From SZAS-103 sp964449135 (lineage in GTDB: Bacteria > Pseudomonadota > Gammaproteobacteria > Xanthomonadales > Xanthomonadaceae): a stretch of 39,565 bases of DNA. Shown piece after piece: positions 26,259-34,674 of the stretch. The DNA lies in contig CAYUXZ010000025.1 of the NCBI GenBank assembly GCA_964449135.1, forward strand, positions 1 to 39,565, given 5' to 3'. The notes below the pieces were generated by a model that had not been told where the DNA came from, searched no databases, and saw only the letters and a program-made list of their open reading frames with translations. Positions within the stretch are counted from its first letter, which is position 1. The number at the start of each line of letters is the position of its first letter. The translations under genes were made by a program, and so were the position numbers.

Positions 26259-27065
26259 TCACGCTCCGGGCCGCGTGTATCGCGCGACCATGAAGTTGTA
26301 GTACGGCAGGCCGAAATACAGGTACCAGTTGCGATCGCCGTAGGTCTTGAACTCGAAATCGCCCATCGCCTTGAGCGTGTCGTTGAGCGCCTTCAGACCG
26401 TTTTCCTGCGCGCCGTCGTACTTGGCGAAGAACGCGGCCTTGGACTTGTTCATCGGGTCGTTCGGGTCGCCCTGGACCTTGGCCCAGTACAGGCCGGCGA
26501 GGCCGCTCATGCCGGCGGCGCTGTTGGCGAGTTCGGTGAGCCGCTTGGCCTTGATCTCGGTTTGCCGCAGCACGACGTAGTTCTTCTCGAGGAAGTTCTT
26601 CTCGGCATCGAGGTCGTGCATGTACTTGCGGAATTCGCCGTATTGCTCGGGGTTGAGATTGCCGTCCTTCGCCGCGCGCGAGGGCAGGTCGGGCATCCCG
26701 CGCGGATGCAGGTCGGGTTGCAGCGCGTTCTCGCGCGGATCGATGAGGTTGAACGCCTCCATCAGGTTCAGCGCGGTCTGCAACATGCCGGTGATGTCCA
26801 CCGACGGGTTCTTCAGGCCCCAATCCTTGAGCGACTTGATGTCGATCGGCGAATTCGGATCGACCTTGCCTTCGGTGATGGTCTTGATCTTGTCGAACAG
26901 GCCCTTGAGCGTGTCAATGTTCTTCTGGATTTCCTCGGCCGCGCGCGGATCGCGTTCGTCGGGCTTGATGAGCTTGGGCGCGAGGCCGTCCGCGGATTGC
27001 GCGAATGCCTGCGACGCGACGCACAGGAACGCGGCCAAGGCGAGCACAGGGAAAAGTCTCATCAT
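26259..27065 (-). CDS. Exported protein of unknown function (268 residues)
   Basis: I do not recognise this protein. A clear signal peptide (MMRLFPVLALAAFLCVASQAFAQ, shown here only as far as the cleavage after AFAQ) is followed by a mostly helical, charged protein with no Cys in the mature part. Segments such as AEEIQKNIDTLKGLFDKIK and LNLMEAFNLIDPRENAL look amphipathic. The C-terminus is aromatic (NWYLYFGLPYYNFMVARY). The ATG overlaps the stop of the upstream membrane-anchored protein (ATGA), so the two are probably made together in the periplasm. Confidence 0.8.
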   Translation of the reverse strand: MMRLFPVLALAAFLCVASQAFAQSADGLAPKLIKPDERDPRAAEEIQKNIDTLKGLFDKIKTITEGKVDPNSPIDIKSLKDWGLKNPSVDITGMLQTALNLMEAFNLIDPRENALQPDLHPRGMPDLPSRAAKDGNLNPEQYGEFRKYMHDLDAEKNFLEKNYVVLRQTEIKAKRLTELANSAAGMSGLAGLYWAKVQGDPNDPMNKSKAAFFAKYDGAQENGLKALNDTLKAMGDFEFKTYGDRNWYLYFGLPYYNFMVARYTRPGA

Positions 27066-27727
27066 TTCTCCCGCATCTTCTGGCCGCGATACAACAGCAG
27101 CGCGATCACGATCAGAACCAGCATGATGCCGCCGAGCAGGAGATAGATCAGTGTGTTCGAACTGCCTGCGTTTGCCGGTGCAGGGGCGATCGGAGTGCCT
27201 GTCGCGTTGGGGGTTTGCGTCGTTGCGGAAACCTGCGGCGCACCCGGGTTTTCCGCGCGACCTGTGACCGCATCCATCGCGACGACCGGGTCGGGCGAGG
27301 GCATCACGATCTCGGGGCCACGCCAGAGTGCGAGTTGGTAGGTTGAATCAGTCGGTCCGCTGACCTTGAAATTCATCGTGTCGGCGGTCCGGAAACGGAC
27401 CGTCAGCAGCCCGTTCGCGTCGGTGTCCTTGTCGAGGAAGGAGTCGCCGTCGTCCTTGAACGCGGACAGATGCAGCGCCGCGCCCTGGGTCTTTGCGATC
27501 AGGGTCAGCGCGACCGGCTGGTCGTCCTTGCTGTTCTTGAGCGTGAAGTTCACGCCATCCGGCACGGTCTTGCCGCCGACGACCGTGTAGGTGCCGATCG
27601 CGACAGACGGATCCGGTTGCGGATCGAGTTCCCAGTATTGCGTCGCAAGCGCGGGCGCGCATGGCAGAACGATTGCCAGCGCGATCGTCATCGCGAACCT
27701 TCGCACGGTGTCTCGGAGGCCACGCAT
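27062..27727 (-). CDS. Exported protein with C-terminal membrane anchor, unknown function
   Basis: The 221-residue protein has an N-terminal signal (AMTIALAIVLPCAPALA), a beta-rich middle part and a Pro/Ala/Thr-rich spacer. A C-terminal membrane helix (LIYLLLGGIMLVLIVIALLL) is followed by a basic tail (YRGQKMREK), predicting a periplasmic domain tethered to the inner membrane. The segment DTDANGLLTVRF resembles the turn of bacterial Ig-like repeats, so an Ig-type fold is possible. It is the first gene of a four-gene minus-strand run. I do not recognise a family. Confidence 0.78.
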   Translation of the reverse strand: MRGLRDTVRRFAMTIALAIVLPCAPALATQYWELDPQPDPSVAIGTYTVVGGKTVPDGVNFTLKNSKDDQPVALTLIAKTQGAALHLSAFKDDGDSFLDKDTDANGLLTVRFRTADTMNFKVSGPTDSTYQLALWRGPEIVMPSPDPVVAMDAVTGRAENPGAPQVSATTQTPNATGTPIAPAPANAGSSNTLIYLLLGGIMLVLIVIALLLYRGQKMREK

Positions 27728-27817
27728 TCCGCCGCTCCCGTCTCGGCAGCCACAATCGCGAGCTTAGTCCTCGCGCGCGCGGTTGCAAGCGTCGCGGAGC
27801 CGTCGGGTTCGACGGGT

Positions 27818-27823
27818 TACACT
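27818..27823 (+). promoter_or_regulatory. Possible -10 element (TACACT) for a leaderless TolB/TPR mRNA
   Basis: TACACT ends 6 nt before the ATG at 27830, so a start site at the usual distance would fall on or next to the start codon. The gene also lacks any Shine-Dalgarno sequence. Both fit leaderless translation. No clear -35 is visible. Confidence 0.3.
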
Positions 27824-27829
27824 CGACTG

Positions 27830-29443
27830 ATGGGATGGTTCGAGGAATTCCGGCGGCGGCGCATGTTCCGGGCGATGGCGGGCTACTTCGTCGGCGCCTG
27901 GCTGCTGCTGCAGGTCGCGAACGTGACGTTTCCGCCGTTGGGCCTGCCCGACTGGATGCAGCGCGCGCTGATCTACGCGCTCGCGGCCGGCATCGTTCCG
28001 GCGTTCGTGCTCGCCTGGATCTACGATTTCACCGCGCACGGAATCGTGCGCACGGCGAATGCCGATGCATCGCATGAAGCGGCCGCGGCAACGGATTCGC
28101 GCGCGCTGGCTTCGAGCGCGGCGCCGCGCAGCGACGGCGCATCGGTCGCCGTGCTGCCGTTCGCCGACCTGAGTGCCGAGAAGGACCAGGACTGGTTCTG
28201 CGACGGGCTCGCCGAGGAGATCATCGACGCGTTGGCTTGCGTGCGTGGCTTGCGCGTCGCCTCACGCACGTCCTCGTTCCGGTTCCGCGACGGCAGCGTC
28301 GATCCGGTCGAGATCGGCGAACGGCTGCGCGTGGGCGCCGTGCTCGAAGGCAGCGTGCGCAAGTCGGGCGAGCACATTCGCGTGACCGCGCAGCTGATAG
28401 ACGCCGGCAGCGGATTCCACCTGTGGTCGGAGAAGTTCGACCGCCGGCTCGAGGACATCTTCGCGATCCAGAGCGAGATCGCGACCAAGGTCGCCGCGGC
28501 GCTGCGCCTGTCGCTCACCGGCGAAGCGGCCTCGCGCAACCAGCGCTATGCGCCCCGCAACCTGCAGGCGCACGAGTTCTACCTGCGCGGCCGCCAGCTC
28601 GTCGCGAAGATCAACGTCGCCGACTGGCGGCTCGCGGTGCCGATGTTCCGGCGTGCGATCGAACTCGATCCGGAATACGCGCAGGCCCACGCCGGACTCG
28701 CCGACATCCTCGCGCAGATGCTGCTCTGGCGTTTCGAGCTCGCGGAGGATGTCCTGCCTGAGGCGACGCGAGCCGCGCAGCGTGCGATGGAACTCGCGCC
28801 CGATCTTGCCGAAGTGCACGTCGCGCTCGCCCACGTGCGTTCGCTGACCGGCGACCGCGAGGGCGCGACGCGCGCGTTCGAACATGCCTTGCAGATGAAC
28901 CCCGACCTGTTCGAGGCTTGCTACTACTACGCGCGGCATTGCTATGCGCACGGCGACCACGCGCGCGCCGCCGAGCTGTTCCTCAAGGCGTTCGCGTTGC
29001 GGCCGGACGATTTCACGATCCCGGTTTCCGCGAGCGACGCGCTGGACACGATCGGTGAGCACGCGCGGGCGCAGGCGTTGCGGCAGGAGGCGATGAACGG
29101 CCTGCAGCACCACCTCGAGCTGTATCCGAACGATGCGCGCGGACAGGCGTTCATGGCGATCCTGCTGCAGCGCGGCGGCAGGACATCCGAAGCGATCCCG
29201 CACGTCGAGACGGCGTTGCGCGCGGATCCGGACAACTACGCCACTCTCTACAACGCAGCGTGTTTCTACAGCCTCGCCGGCGATTCCATTCGCGCGCTGG
29301 ACCTGCTCGAGCGCGCGAGCGCGCAGGGCGGCGGCAGCCGCGGCTGGCTGGAGCACGATAACGACCTGGCGTCGCTCCGCGAGATGCCGCGGTTCAAGGC
29401 ATTGATGGAACGGCTAAATCAGGGGCCGGCGATGCCTGTTTGA
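27830..29443 (+). CDS. Membrane TolB/FlgO-like domain protein with TPR repeats
   Basis: The 537-residue protein has two N-terminal membrane helices (about residues 15-33 and 42-65). A TolB/FlgO-like domain follows: VAVLPFADLSAEKDQDWFCDG, EIIDALACVRGLRVASRTSS, VGAVLEGSVRKSGEHIRVTAQL. Such domains are common after cyclase or winged-helix domains in regulators, but here no DNA-binding or cyclase domain is present. The C-terminal half is a run of about six TPR units (PMFRRAIELDPEYAQAHAGL and similar). The role is probably scaffolding or signalling at the inner membrane; no substrate can be named. It is divergent from the exported-protein operon and converges on the hyf-like operon. Confidence 0.82.
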   Translation: MGWFEEFRRRRMFRAMAGYFVGAWLLLQVANVTFPPLGLPDWMQRALIYALAAGIVPAFVLAWIYDFTAHGIVRTANADASHEAAAATDSRALASSAAPRSDGASVAVLPFADLSAEKDQDWFCDGLAEEIIDALACVRGLRVASRTSSFRFRDGSVDPVEIGERLRVGAVLEGSVRKSGEHIRVTAQLIDAGSGFHLWSEKFDRRLEDIFAIQSEIATKVAAALRLSLTGEAASRNQRYAPRNLQAHEFYLRGRQLVAKINVADWRLAVPMFRRAIELDPEYAQAHAGLADILAQMLLWRFELAEDVLPEATRAAQRAMELAPDLAEVHVALAHVRSLTGDREGATRAFEHALQMNPDLFEACYYYARHCYAHGDHARAAELFLKAFALRPDDFTIPVSASDALDTIGEHARAQALRQEAMNGLQHHLELYPNDARGQAFMAILLQRGGRTSEAIPHVETALRADPDNYATLYNAACFYSLAGDSIRALDLLERASAQGGGSRGWLEHDNDLASLREMPRFKALMERLNQGPAMPV

Positions 29444-29481
29444 TCCGTTTAATGCTCTAGGCCGCCCTGCTTCGAATGAAC

Positions 29482-30039
29482 TTACGGCGTTGCGGGCGAA
29501 ACCGGTGGAGTCGAGTCGCCCGTCCCTGCTGGAAGCGGTCGCGAGCGAACCGCGGCGAGGATGCCCTTCAGAAGTGCAGTGGGCGTAGGCGGGCATCCTG
29601 GCACGGTCACATCGACCGGGATCACGTTCGCGATCCGTCCCAGGCTCGCGTAGTTCTCGCCGAAAATGCCGCCGCAGGCACCGCAATCACCGACCGCGAT
29701 CACGACCTTCGGATCGGGCATCGCGTCGTAGGTCCGCCGCAAGGCTTGCGCCATGTTGCGCGTCACCGGTCCGGTGACCAGCAAGGCATCCGCGTGCCGA
29801 GGACTGGCGACGAACCGGATCCCGAGGCCCTCGAGGTTGTAGTACGGATTGTGCAGCGCGTGGATCTCCAGCTCGCAGCCGTTGCACGAACCCGCATCGA
29901 CATGGCGGATGCACAGCGCGCGGCCGAATACTTTTTCGAGATCGGCACGCAGTGTCGTGACGCCCAGCGACGGATCGGGGCCCGGCGGTGGTTCGGACAC
30001 GAGGCCGGTTCGAATGATTTGCCGGAGCAGGTCGCGCAC
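29482..30039 (-). CDS. HyfI/NuoB-like [4Fe-4S] small subunit of Ehr-type complex
   Basis: The 185-residue protein is the electron-transferring small subunit of a complex I/group 4 hydrogenase-like module. It contains SCNGCELEIHAL (Cys52, Cys55), VGDCGACGG (Cys119, Cys122) and VPGCPPTP (Cys149), which supply the N2-type [4Fe-4S] ligands of the HyfI/HycG/NuoB family. It is shorter than E. coli HyfI because the C-terminal extension is missing. The start is GTG with AAGGAG 6 nt upstream, 13 nt after the large-subunit stop. It is the last gene of the operon. Confidence 0.88.
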   Translation of the reverse strand: MRDLLRQIIRTGLVSEPPPGPDPSLGVTTLRADLEKVFGRALCIRHVDAGSCNGCELEIHALHNPYYNLEGLGIRFVASPRHADALLVTGPVTRNMAQALRRTYDAMPDPKVVIAVGDCGACGGIFGENYASLGRIANVIPVDVTVPGCPPTPTALLKGILAAVRSRPLPAGTGDSTPPVSPATP

Positions 30040-30052
30040 GGTGCTCTCCTTC

Positions 30053-31609
30053 CTACAGGTCGTGTCCGCTGTAGGACAGGTTGAAGGATTTGTTGATCAG
30101 CGGAAAATCCGGAACGATGTTGCCGATGATCGCGTGCTCGAGCGCGGGCCAGTTGTGCCAGGACGGATCGTGTGGATGGCAGCGAAGTACACGGCCATCG
30201 GTGCCGATGCGCAGGCCAACGAATACCGGTCCGCGCCAACCTTCCACGCCACCAATGGCGAGCTCACCCACGCGCGCCGCTCCAAGCGGTTGTCGGATCG
30301 TTCCGGAAGGCAACGTGTCCACCACTTCGCGACCGAAACACAGCGATGCGAGGACTTCCTCGAATCGCACGGCCACGCGCGCGGCGACATCGCCCTGTTC
30401 GTGAACGACCGGATCCACAGGGCGGCCATCGTAGGGCGGCATTCGCAGCGAGACCCGCCAATCATGGGTTTGCCCGCTCGCGCGTGCGGCCAGGCCCACT
30501 ACCCCCAGGCGCTTGGCGAGCTCCGGGGTGACGATTCCCGCGCCCATGAAGCGGTCCTGCAGGCCGGCGTGGTTGTCGTAGATGTCGCGCAGGAGACGCA
30601 CTTCACGCTCGAGATAATCGAAGAACTCGCGCAGGAACCTCAGCTCCCCGGTCGCCACGTCGGCGCGCACGCCGCCGGGAACGATTGCGTCCATCGGGTA
30701 GCGCGCACCCCAGACGCGTTCGTTGCGTCGCAGCAGGTCTTCCTTGAGGCGCGTGAACTGCGCGAAGCCGAACGTGAGGCCAGCATCGTTGCCCAGCGCG
30801 CCCAGATCGCCCAGGTGGTTGGCGATGCGTTCGCTTTCGAGCAGCATCGAGCGCAGCGCCAAGGCGCGTTCTGGCACACAAGTTCCAGTCAAAGTCTCGG
30901 CCGCCATCGCATAGGCCCACCCGAATGCGACCGCCGAGTCGCCGGACACGCGCGCGGCCAGCCGGGCGCCCTCCAGCAGGCTCATGCCCTCGAAGCGCTT
31001 CTCGATGCCTTTGTGGACGTAGCCCAACCGCTCTTCGAGCCGTAGCACTTTCTCGCCGACGACGGAAAAACGGAAGTGTCCCGGTTCGATCGTGCCGGCA
31101 TGTACCGGACCGACCGCAATCTCGTGCACGCCTTCGCCCTCGACGGGGACGAAGCGATAGTCCTCCGCGGTTGCCGCGGCGATCGCGGGATCCACCGGAC
31201 CGGGATCGAGCGGGAACGCATCGGATGGCCACGCCGCATGCCGCAGCCACGGTCGATCATCGCCGCCCTCGACACGCAGTCCGGTCAAATCGCGGGCAGC
31301 GCGCTGCATCCGCGCTGCGCTGGGAAAGATCGTACTCAAGTCCGGGAAAGACCGATCCGCCGCCGTCACGGCGTGTTCGACCACAAGCAACTGTTCGGCG
31401 GTTTCCAGCACGACGCACAGGCGCTGATCCGGCGCATCGCCCGACCTGCATTCGCCCCAGAGGCTGACGAGCCGCCCCGACTCATTCCGGATGCGGGTGC
31501 ACAAGCCCAGCAACTGTTCGGCGGACACGCTTGCGTGCATCGCCGGCAGCATGCCCGGCATCGGCACCCATGAGATGCCCAGATCCGGATAAGGCAGCGA
31601 GCGCATCAT
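30053..31609 (-). CDS. HyfG/HycE-like large subunit lacking NiFe ligands (Ehr type)
   Basis: The 518-residue protein fuses a NuoC-like N-terminal domain (about 25-135) to a NuoD/hydrogenase large-subunit domain, as in HyfG and HycE. The family landmark GYVHKGIEKRFEGM is present. Where NiFe enzymes have the L1 Cys-x-x-Cys, this protein reads RVSGDSAVAF (residues 220-229). The C-terminal L2 Cys pair is also absent: the protein ends INKSFNLSYSGHDL. It therefore cannot bind a NiFe centre in the standard way. This matches the complexes described as energy-converting hydrogenase-related (Ehr). The ATG overlaps the hyfF-like stop. The ORF is open far upstream, but that part is antisense-frame noise within hyfF. 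Confidence 0.88.
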   Translation of the reverse strand: MMRSLPYPDLGISWVPMPGMLPAMHASVSAEQLLGLCTRIRNESGRLVSLWGECRSGDAPDQRLCVVLETAEQLLVVEHAVTAADRSFPDLSTIFPSAARMQRAARDLTGLRVEGGDDRPWLRHAAWPSDAFPLDPGPVDPAIAAATAEDYRFVPVEGEGVHEIAVGPVHAGTIEPGHFRFSVVGEKVLRLEERLGYVHKGIEKRFEGMSLLEGARLAARVSGDSAVAFGWAYAMAAETLTGTCVPERALALRSMLLESERIANHLGDLGALGNDAGLTFGFAQFTRLKEDLLRRNERVWGARYPMDAIVPGGVRADVATGELRFLREFFDYLEREVRLLRDIYDNHAGLQDRFMGAGIVTPELAKRLGVVGLAARASGQTHDWRVSLRMPPYDGRPVDPVVHEQGDVAARVAVRFEEVLASLCFGREVVDTLPSGTIRQPLGAARVGELAIGGVEGWRGPVFVGLRIGTDGRVLRCHPHDPSWHNWPALEHAIIGNIVPDFPLINKSFNLSYSGHDL

Positions 31610-33057
31610 CCGATCAGCCCCGCCGCCAGGCGATACCAGGTGGCCAGCGCCGGCGGAATGTACAGCCCCAGCATCAGCACGAGCGCGAGGTGGGCGAACA
31701 CCGGCACGAGCGCGGGCGGATGCGGCAACGGTTGGAGCTGCGTGTCCCCGAAGACCATCGATTGCACGCGGCGATAGATCGCCGCGAACGCGATCGCCAG
31801 TGCGAGCAGCAGGATCGGCGTCGCCCACGGGTGCTCGCGCATCGCGGTGGTGAGGATCAGGAACTCGCTCGCGAACACGCCGAACGGCGGCATGCCGAGG
31901 ATCGCGAGCGCTCCGATCATCAGGCCCCAGCCGATCGTCGGGCTGATCACGATCAGGCCGCGGATCTCGTCCATGATCTGGGTGCCCGCCTTCTGGCAGG
32001 CGTGGCCGACCGTGAAGAAGATCGCCGACTTGGTGAGCGAATGCACGGTCATGTGCAGCAGCGCGGCGAAATTCGCGACAGCGCCGCCCATGCCGAACGC
32101 GAAGGTCACGATGCCCATGTGTTCGATCGAGGAGTAGGCGAACATGCGCTTGATGTCGCGCTGGCGCCACAGGAAGAACGCGGCGAGAAAAACCGACAGC
32201 AACCCGAAACCCATCATCAGGTGACCGGCCAGACCCGAGTGCGTGGCGCCTTCGACCAGCACCTTGCAGCGCACGACCGCATACATGGCCACGTTCAGCA
32301 GCAGGCCCGACAACACCGCCGAGATCGGCGTCGGACCTTCGGCGTGCGCGTCGGGCAGCCAGTTGTGCAGCGGCGCCAGCCCGACCTTGGTGCCGTAGCC
32401 CACGAGCAGGAAGACGAAGGCGAGCGTCAGCACGACCGGCTCGAGCTGCGCCTTGACCGCATCCAGATGGGTCCACAACAGGGCGGTCGAGCCTTCCGCA
32501 CCGAGCACCTTCTCCGCTGCCAGATACAGCAGGATCGTGCCGAACAGCGCCTGCGCGATGCCGACGCCGCAGAGGATGAAATATTTCCACGCGGCCTCGA
32601 TGCTCGCCGCAGTCCGGTACAACGACACCAGCAGCACGGTGGTCAAGGTCGCCGCTTCCATCGCCACCCACAACAGGCCGAGGTTGTTGGTCAGTAGCGC
32701 GAGCAGCATCGTGAACACGAACAGCTGGTACATCGCGTGGTACAGCCGCAAGCGTGCGCGGTTCACCCGCCCGTGGTGTTCCTCCACGCGCATGTACGAT
32801 CGCGAGAACACCGCCGTGGTCCAGCCGACGAATGCGGTCAGCATGACCAGAAATACGTTGAACGGATCGACGAAGAACTGCTCGTGACCGAGCAGGAGCG
32901 AGCCTTCGGCCATCACCCGGCGGGTCAGTGCGGCGCCCGCGAGGAAGGTCGCAAGGCTGAACGCGACGTTGATTTCCGGCGCGCGCCGGTGCGCGCCCAG
33001 CCATGCCAGCACGAAGCTTCCAAGCAGGGGGGTCGCCAGCAGCAGCCAGAGCTCCAC
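31606..33057 (-). CDS. HyfF-like proton-translocating antiporter subunit
   Basis: The 483-residue polytopic inner-membrane protein is of the Proton_antipo_M family (NuoL/M/N, MrpA/D, HyfF). Key polar residues of the ion path are visible: Glu in LGLLWVAMEAATL and Lys in GYGTKVGLAPLHNWLPDAH, followed by GPTPISAVLSG. The helical, histidine-containing motif FAYSSIEHMGIV is also typical. Translation starts at GTG 33057, with AAGGAGGA 6-7 nt upstream. It lies immediately after hyfE. Ion pumping is inferred from the family; the coupling ion (H+ or Na+) cannot be told. Confidence 0.92.
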   Translation of the reverse strand: MELWLLLATPLLGSFVLAWLGAHRRAPEINVAFSLATFLAGAALTRRVMAEGSLLLGHEQFFVDPFNVFLVMLTAFVGWTTAVFSRSYMRVEEHHGRVNRARLRLYHAMYQLFVFTMLLALLTNNLGLLWVAMEAATLTTVLLVSLYRTAASIEAAWKYFILCGVGIAQALFGTILLYLAAEKVLGAEGSTALLWTHLDAVKAQLEPVVLTLAFVFLLVGYGTKVGLAPLHNWLPDAHAEGPTPISAVLSGLLLNVAMYAVVRCKVLVEGATHSGLAGHLMMGFGLLSVFLAAFFLWRQRDIKRMFAYSSIEHMGIVTFAFGMGGAVANFAALLHMTVHSLTKSAIFFTVGHACQKAGTQIMDEIRGLIVISPTIGWGLMIGALAILGMPPFGVFASEFLILTTAMREHPWATPILLLALAIAFAAIYRRVQSMVFGDTQLQPLPHPPALVPVFAHLALVLMLGLYIPPALATWYRLAAGLIG

Positions 33058-33058
33058 C

Positions 33059-33724
33059 TCAGTCCTCCTTGAGCTTTTCCAGATGCCGCAGGTCGAGGCT
33101 GTCGAACTGCTCGCGGATCTGGAAGAAGAACACGCCGAGGATCAGGGTCCCGACCAGGACGTCGAGGGCGACGCCGAGCTCGACCACCATCGGCATTCCA
33201 TGGGTCGCGGCGATCGCGGCGAAGAACAGCCCGTTTTCCATCGCCAGGAAACCTACCACCTGCGAGACCGCCTTGCGGCGCGTGATCATCATCAGGAACG
33301 AGAGCATCACGACCGCCAGCGCGATGCCCAGCGTGCCGCGCGAAGCGCTCGCCGACAGCGCGGAGATCGGTTGCGAAAGCGCGAACGCGAACACCACGAG
33401 CAGGATGCCGATCAGCATCGTGGCGGGGATGTTGAGCAGCGGTTCGGTGTCCCAGTGCACGTTCAGACGACGGATCAGGCGCTGCAGGATCCACGGCAGC
33501 AAGATCACCTTGAGCACGAGCGAGAGCGCTGCCGAGACGTACAGGTGCGGCTGCGATGACGCGTACGCCATCGCCGCCGTGGAGACGCTCAAGATGCCGC
33601 CTTGCCACGCGAACAATTCAACGAGCGAAGCGATGCGCCGCTGCGAGATCATCGCGAACGAGGTCAGCAGCAGCGTCGCCGCACCCAGGTGCACGAGTTG
33701 CAAAGCCCAATGCATCGCGTTCAT
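33059..33724 (-). CDS. HyfE-like membrane subunit
   Basis: The 221-residue hydrophobic protein has about six to seven membrane helices. It resembles hydrogenase-4 component E, whose C-terminal half is NuoK/MrpC-like. Polar residues in helices include Glu in SLVELFAWQGG and in FLAMENGLFFAAIA, the latter matching the conserved NuoK-type Glu. The charged C-terminus (DSLDLRHLEKLKED) is cytoplasmic by prediction and carries the ribosome site for the next gene. It starts 2 nt after the hyfC-like stop. Confidence 0.88.
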   Translation of the reverse strand: MNAMHWALQLVHLGAATLLLTSFAMISQRRIASLVELFAWQGGILSVSTAAMAYASSQPHLYVSAALSLVLKVILLPWILQRLIRRLNVHWDTEPLLNIPATMLIGILLVVFAFALSQPISALSASASRGTLGIALAVVMLSFLMMITRRKAVSQVVGFLAMENGLFFAAIAATHGMPMVVELGVALDVLVGTLILGVFFFQIREQFDSLDLRHLEKLKED

Positions 33725-33726
33725 CG

Positions 33727-34674
33727 TCAGTCTCCGAGCAGGCCGTGCACGAGCAGACCCAGCACCGCGAGCAGGAACGCGGTGGCGAGGAACTCCGGGG
33801 CGCGGAAGATCCGCAGCTTCGCGCTGACCGTCTCGATCAGCGCAAGCGCGGCGCCGACCGCGCCCAGCTTGAGCACGGCGACACCACCGGCGACCGCGAT
33901 GCCCAGCGGCCCAGCCGTCGGCGGCGCCAGTCCCCAAGGCACGAACAGCGCCAGCCCGATCGCCGCGAAGTTCAGCAGCTTCAGCGCGGACGCCCATTCG
34001 ATCAGCGCGAGGTGGCGGCCCGAGTACTCGAGCACCATCGCTTCGTGGATCATCGTCAGTTCCAGATGCGTGGCCGGGTTGTCGATCGGAATGCGCGCGT
34101 TCTCCGCGAGCAGGACCATCACGAACGCGACGCCGGCGAACGCCAGGCTCGGATAGATGCCGATCTCGCGTTCGGCGAGTCGCTCGACGATCACCGGCAG
34201 CAGCGTGCTCTGGGTCAGCAGCGAGGCCGCGAAGAACACCATAAGCAGCGCCGGTTCGGACAGGAAGCCGACGAACATCTCGCGACGGGCACCGAGCGAT
34301 CCGAACGCGGTGCCGATGTCCATGCCGGCGAGCGCGATGAACACGCGTGCGAGCGCGAACACGCCGACCAGCGCGATCGTATCGGCCGAGGTCGCAAGCA
34401 GCGGCTGCCGGCCGACCACCGGGATGATCGCGGCCGCCAGTGCCATCGCGCCGAACTGGATGTACGGCGAAGCGCGGAACAAGGGCGAAGCATCGTTGGC
34501 GACGATGGCGTCCTTGTGCAGCAGCTTGCGCAGGTTGCGATAGGGCTGCAGCAGGCCCGCGCCGCGTCGGTTCTGCAGCCAGGCCCGGCACTGGTCGATC
34601 CAGCCCAGCAACAGCGGCGCCAGCGCGATGACGAACGCGGTCTCGAACACGGCGGTCAGCGTGGCGGGGGTCAC
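33727..34674 (-). CDS. HyfC/HycD-like (NuoH-type) membrane subunit
   Basis: The 315-residue polytopic protein is the NuoH-like subunit that joins the soluble redox arm to the membrane arm. Signature segments are GAGLLQPYRNLRKLLHKD near the N-terminus and AENARIPIDNPATHLELTMIHE, which carries conserved acidic residues. It matches HyfC/HycD in length. The start is GTG 34674, overlapping the hyfB-like stop as GTGA, which implies coupled translation. Confidence 0.92.
   Translation of the reverse strand: MTPATLTAVFETAFVIALAPLLLGWIDQCRAWLQNRRGAGLLQPYRNLRKLLHKDAIVANDASPLFRASPYIQFGAMALAAAIIPVVGRQPLLATSADTIALVGVFALARVFIALAGMDIGTAFGSLGARREMFVGFLSEPALLMVFFAASLLTQSTLLPVIVERLAEREIGIYPSLAFAGVAFVMVLLAENARIPIDNPATHLELTMIHEAMVLEYSGRHLALIEWASALKLLNFAAIGLALFVPWGLAPPTAGPLGIAVAGGVAVLKLGAVGAALALIETVSAKLRIFRAPEFLATAFLLAVLGLLVHGLLGD

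Noticed and set aside
31610..33004. Open upstream extension of the HyfG-like large subunit
   Set aside because: It overlaps the HyfF-like gene in another frame, is Arg/Asp-rich without any fold, and ATG 31609 has the expected ATGA overlap.
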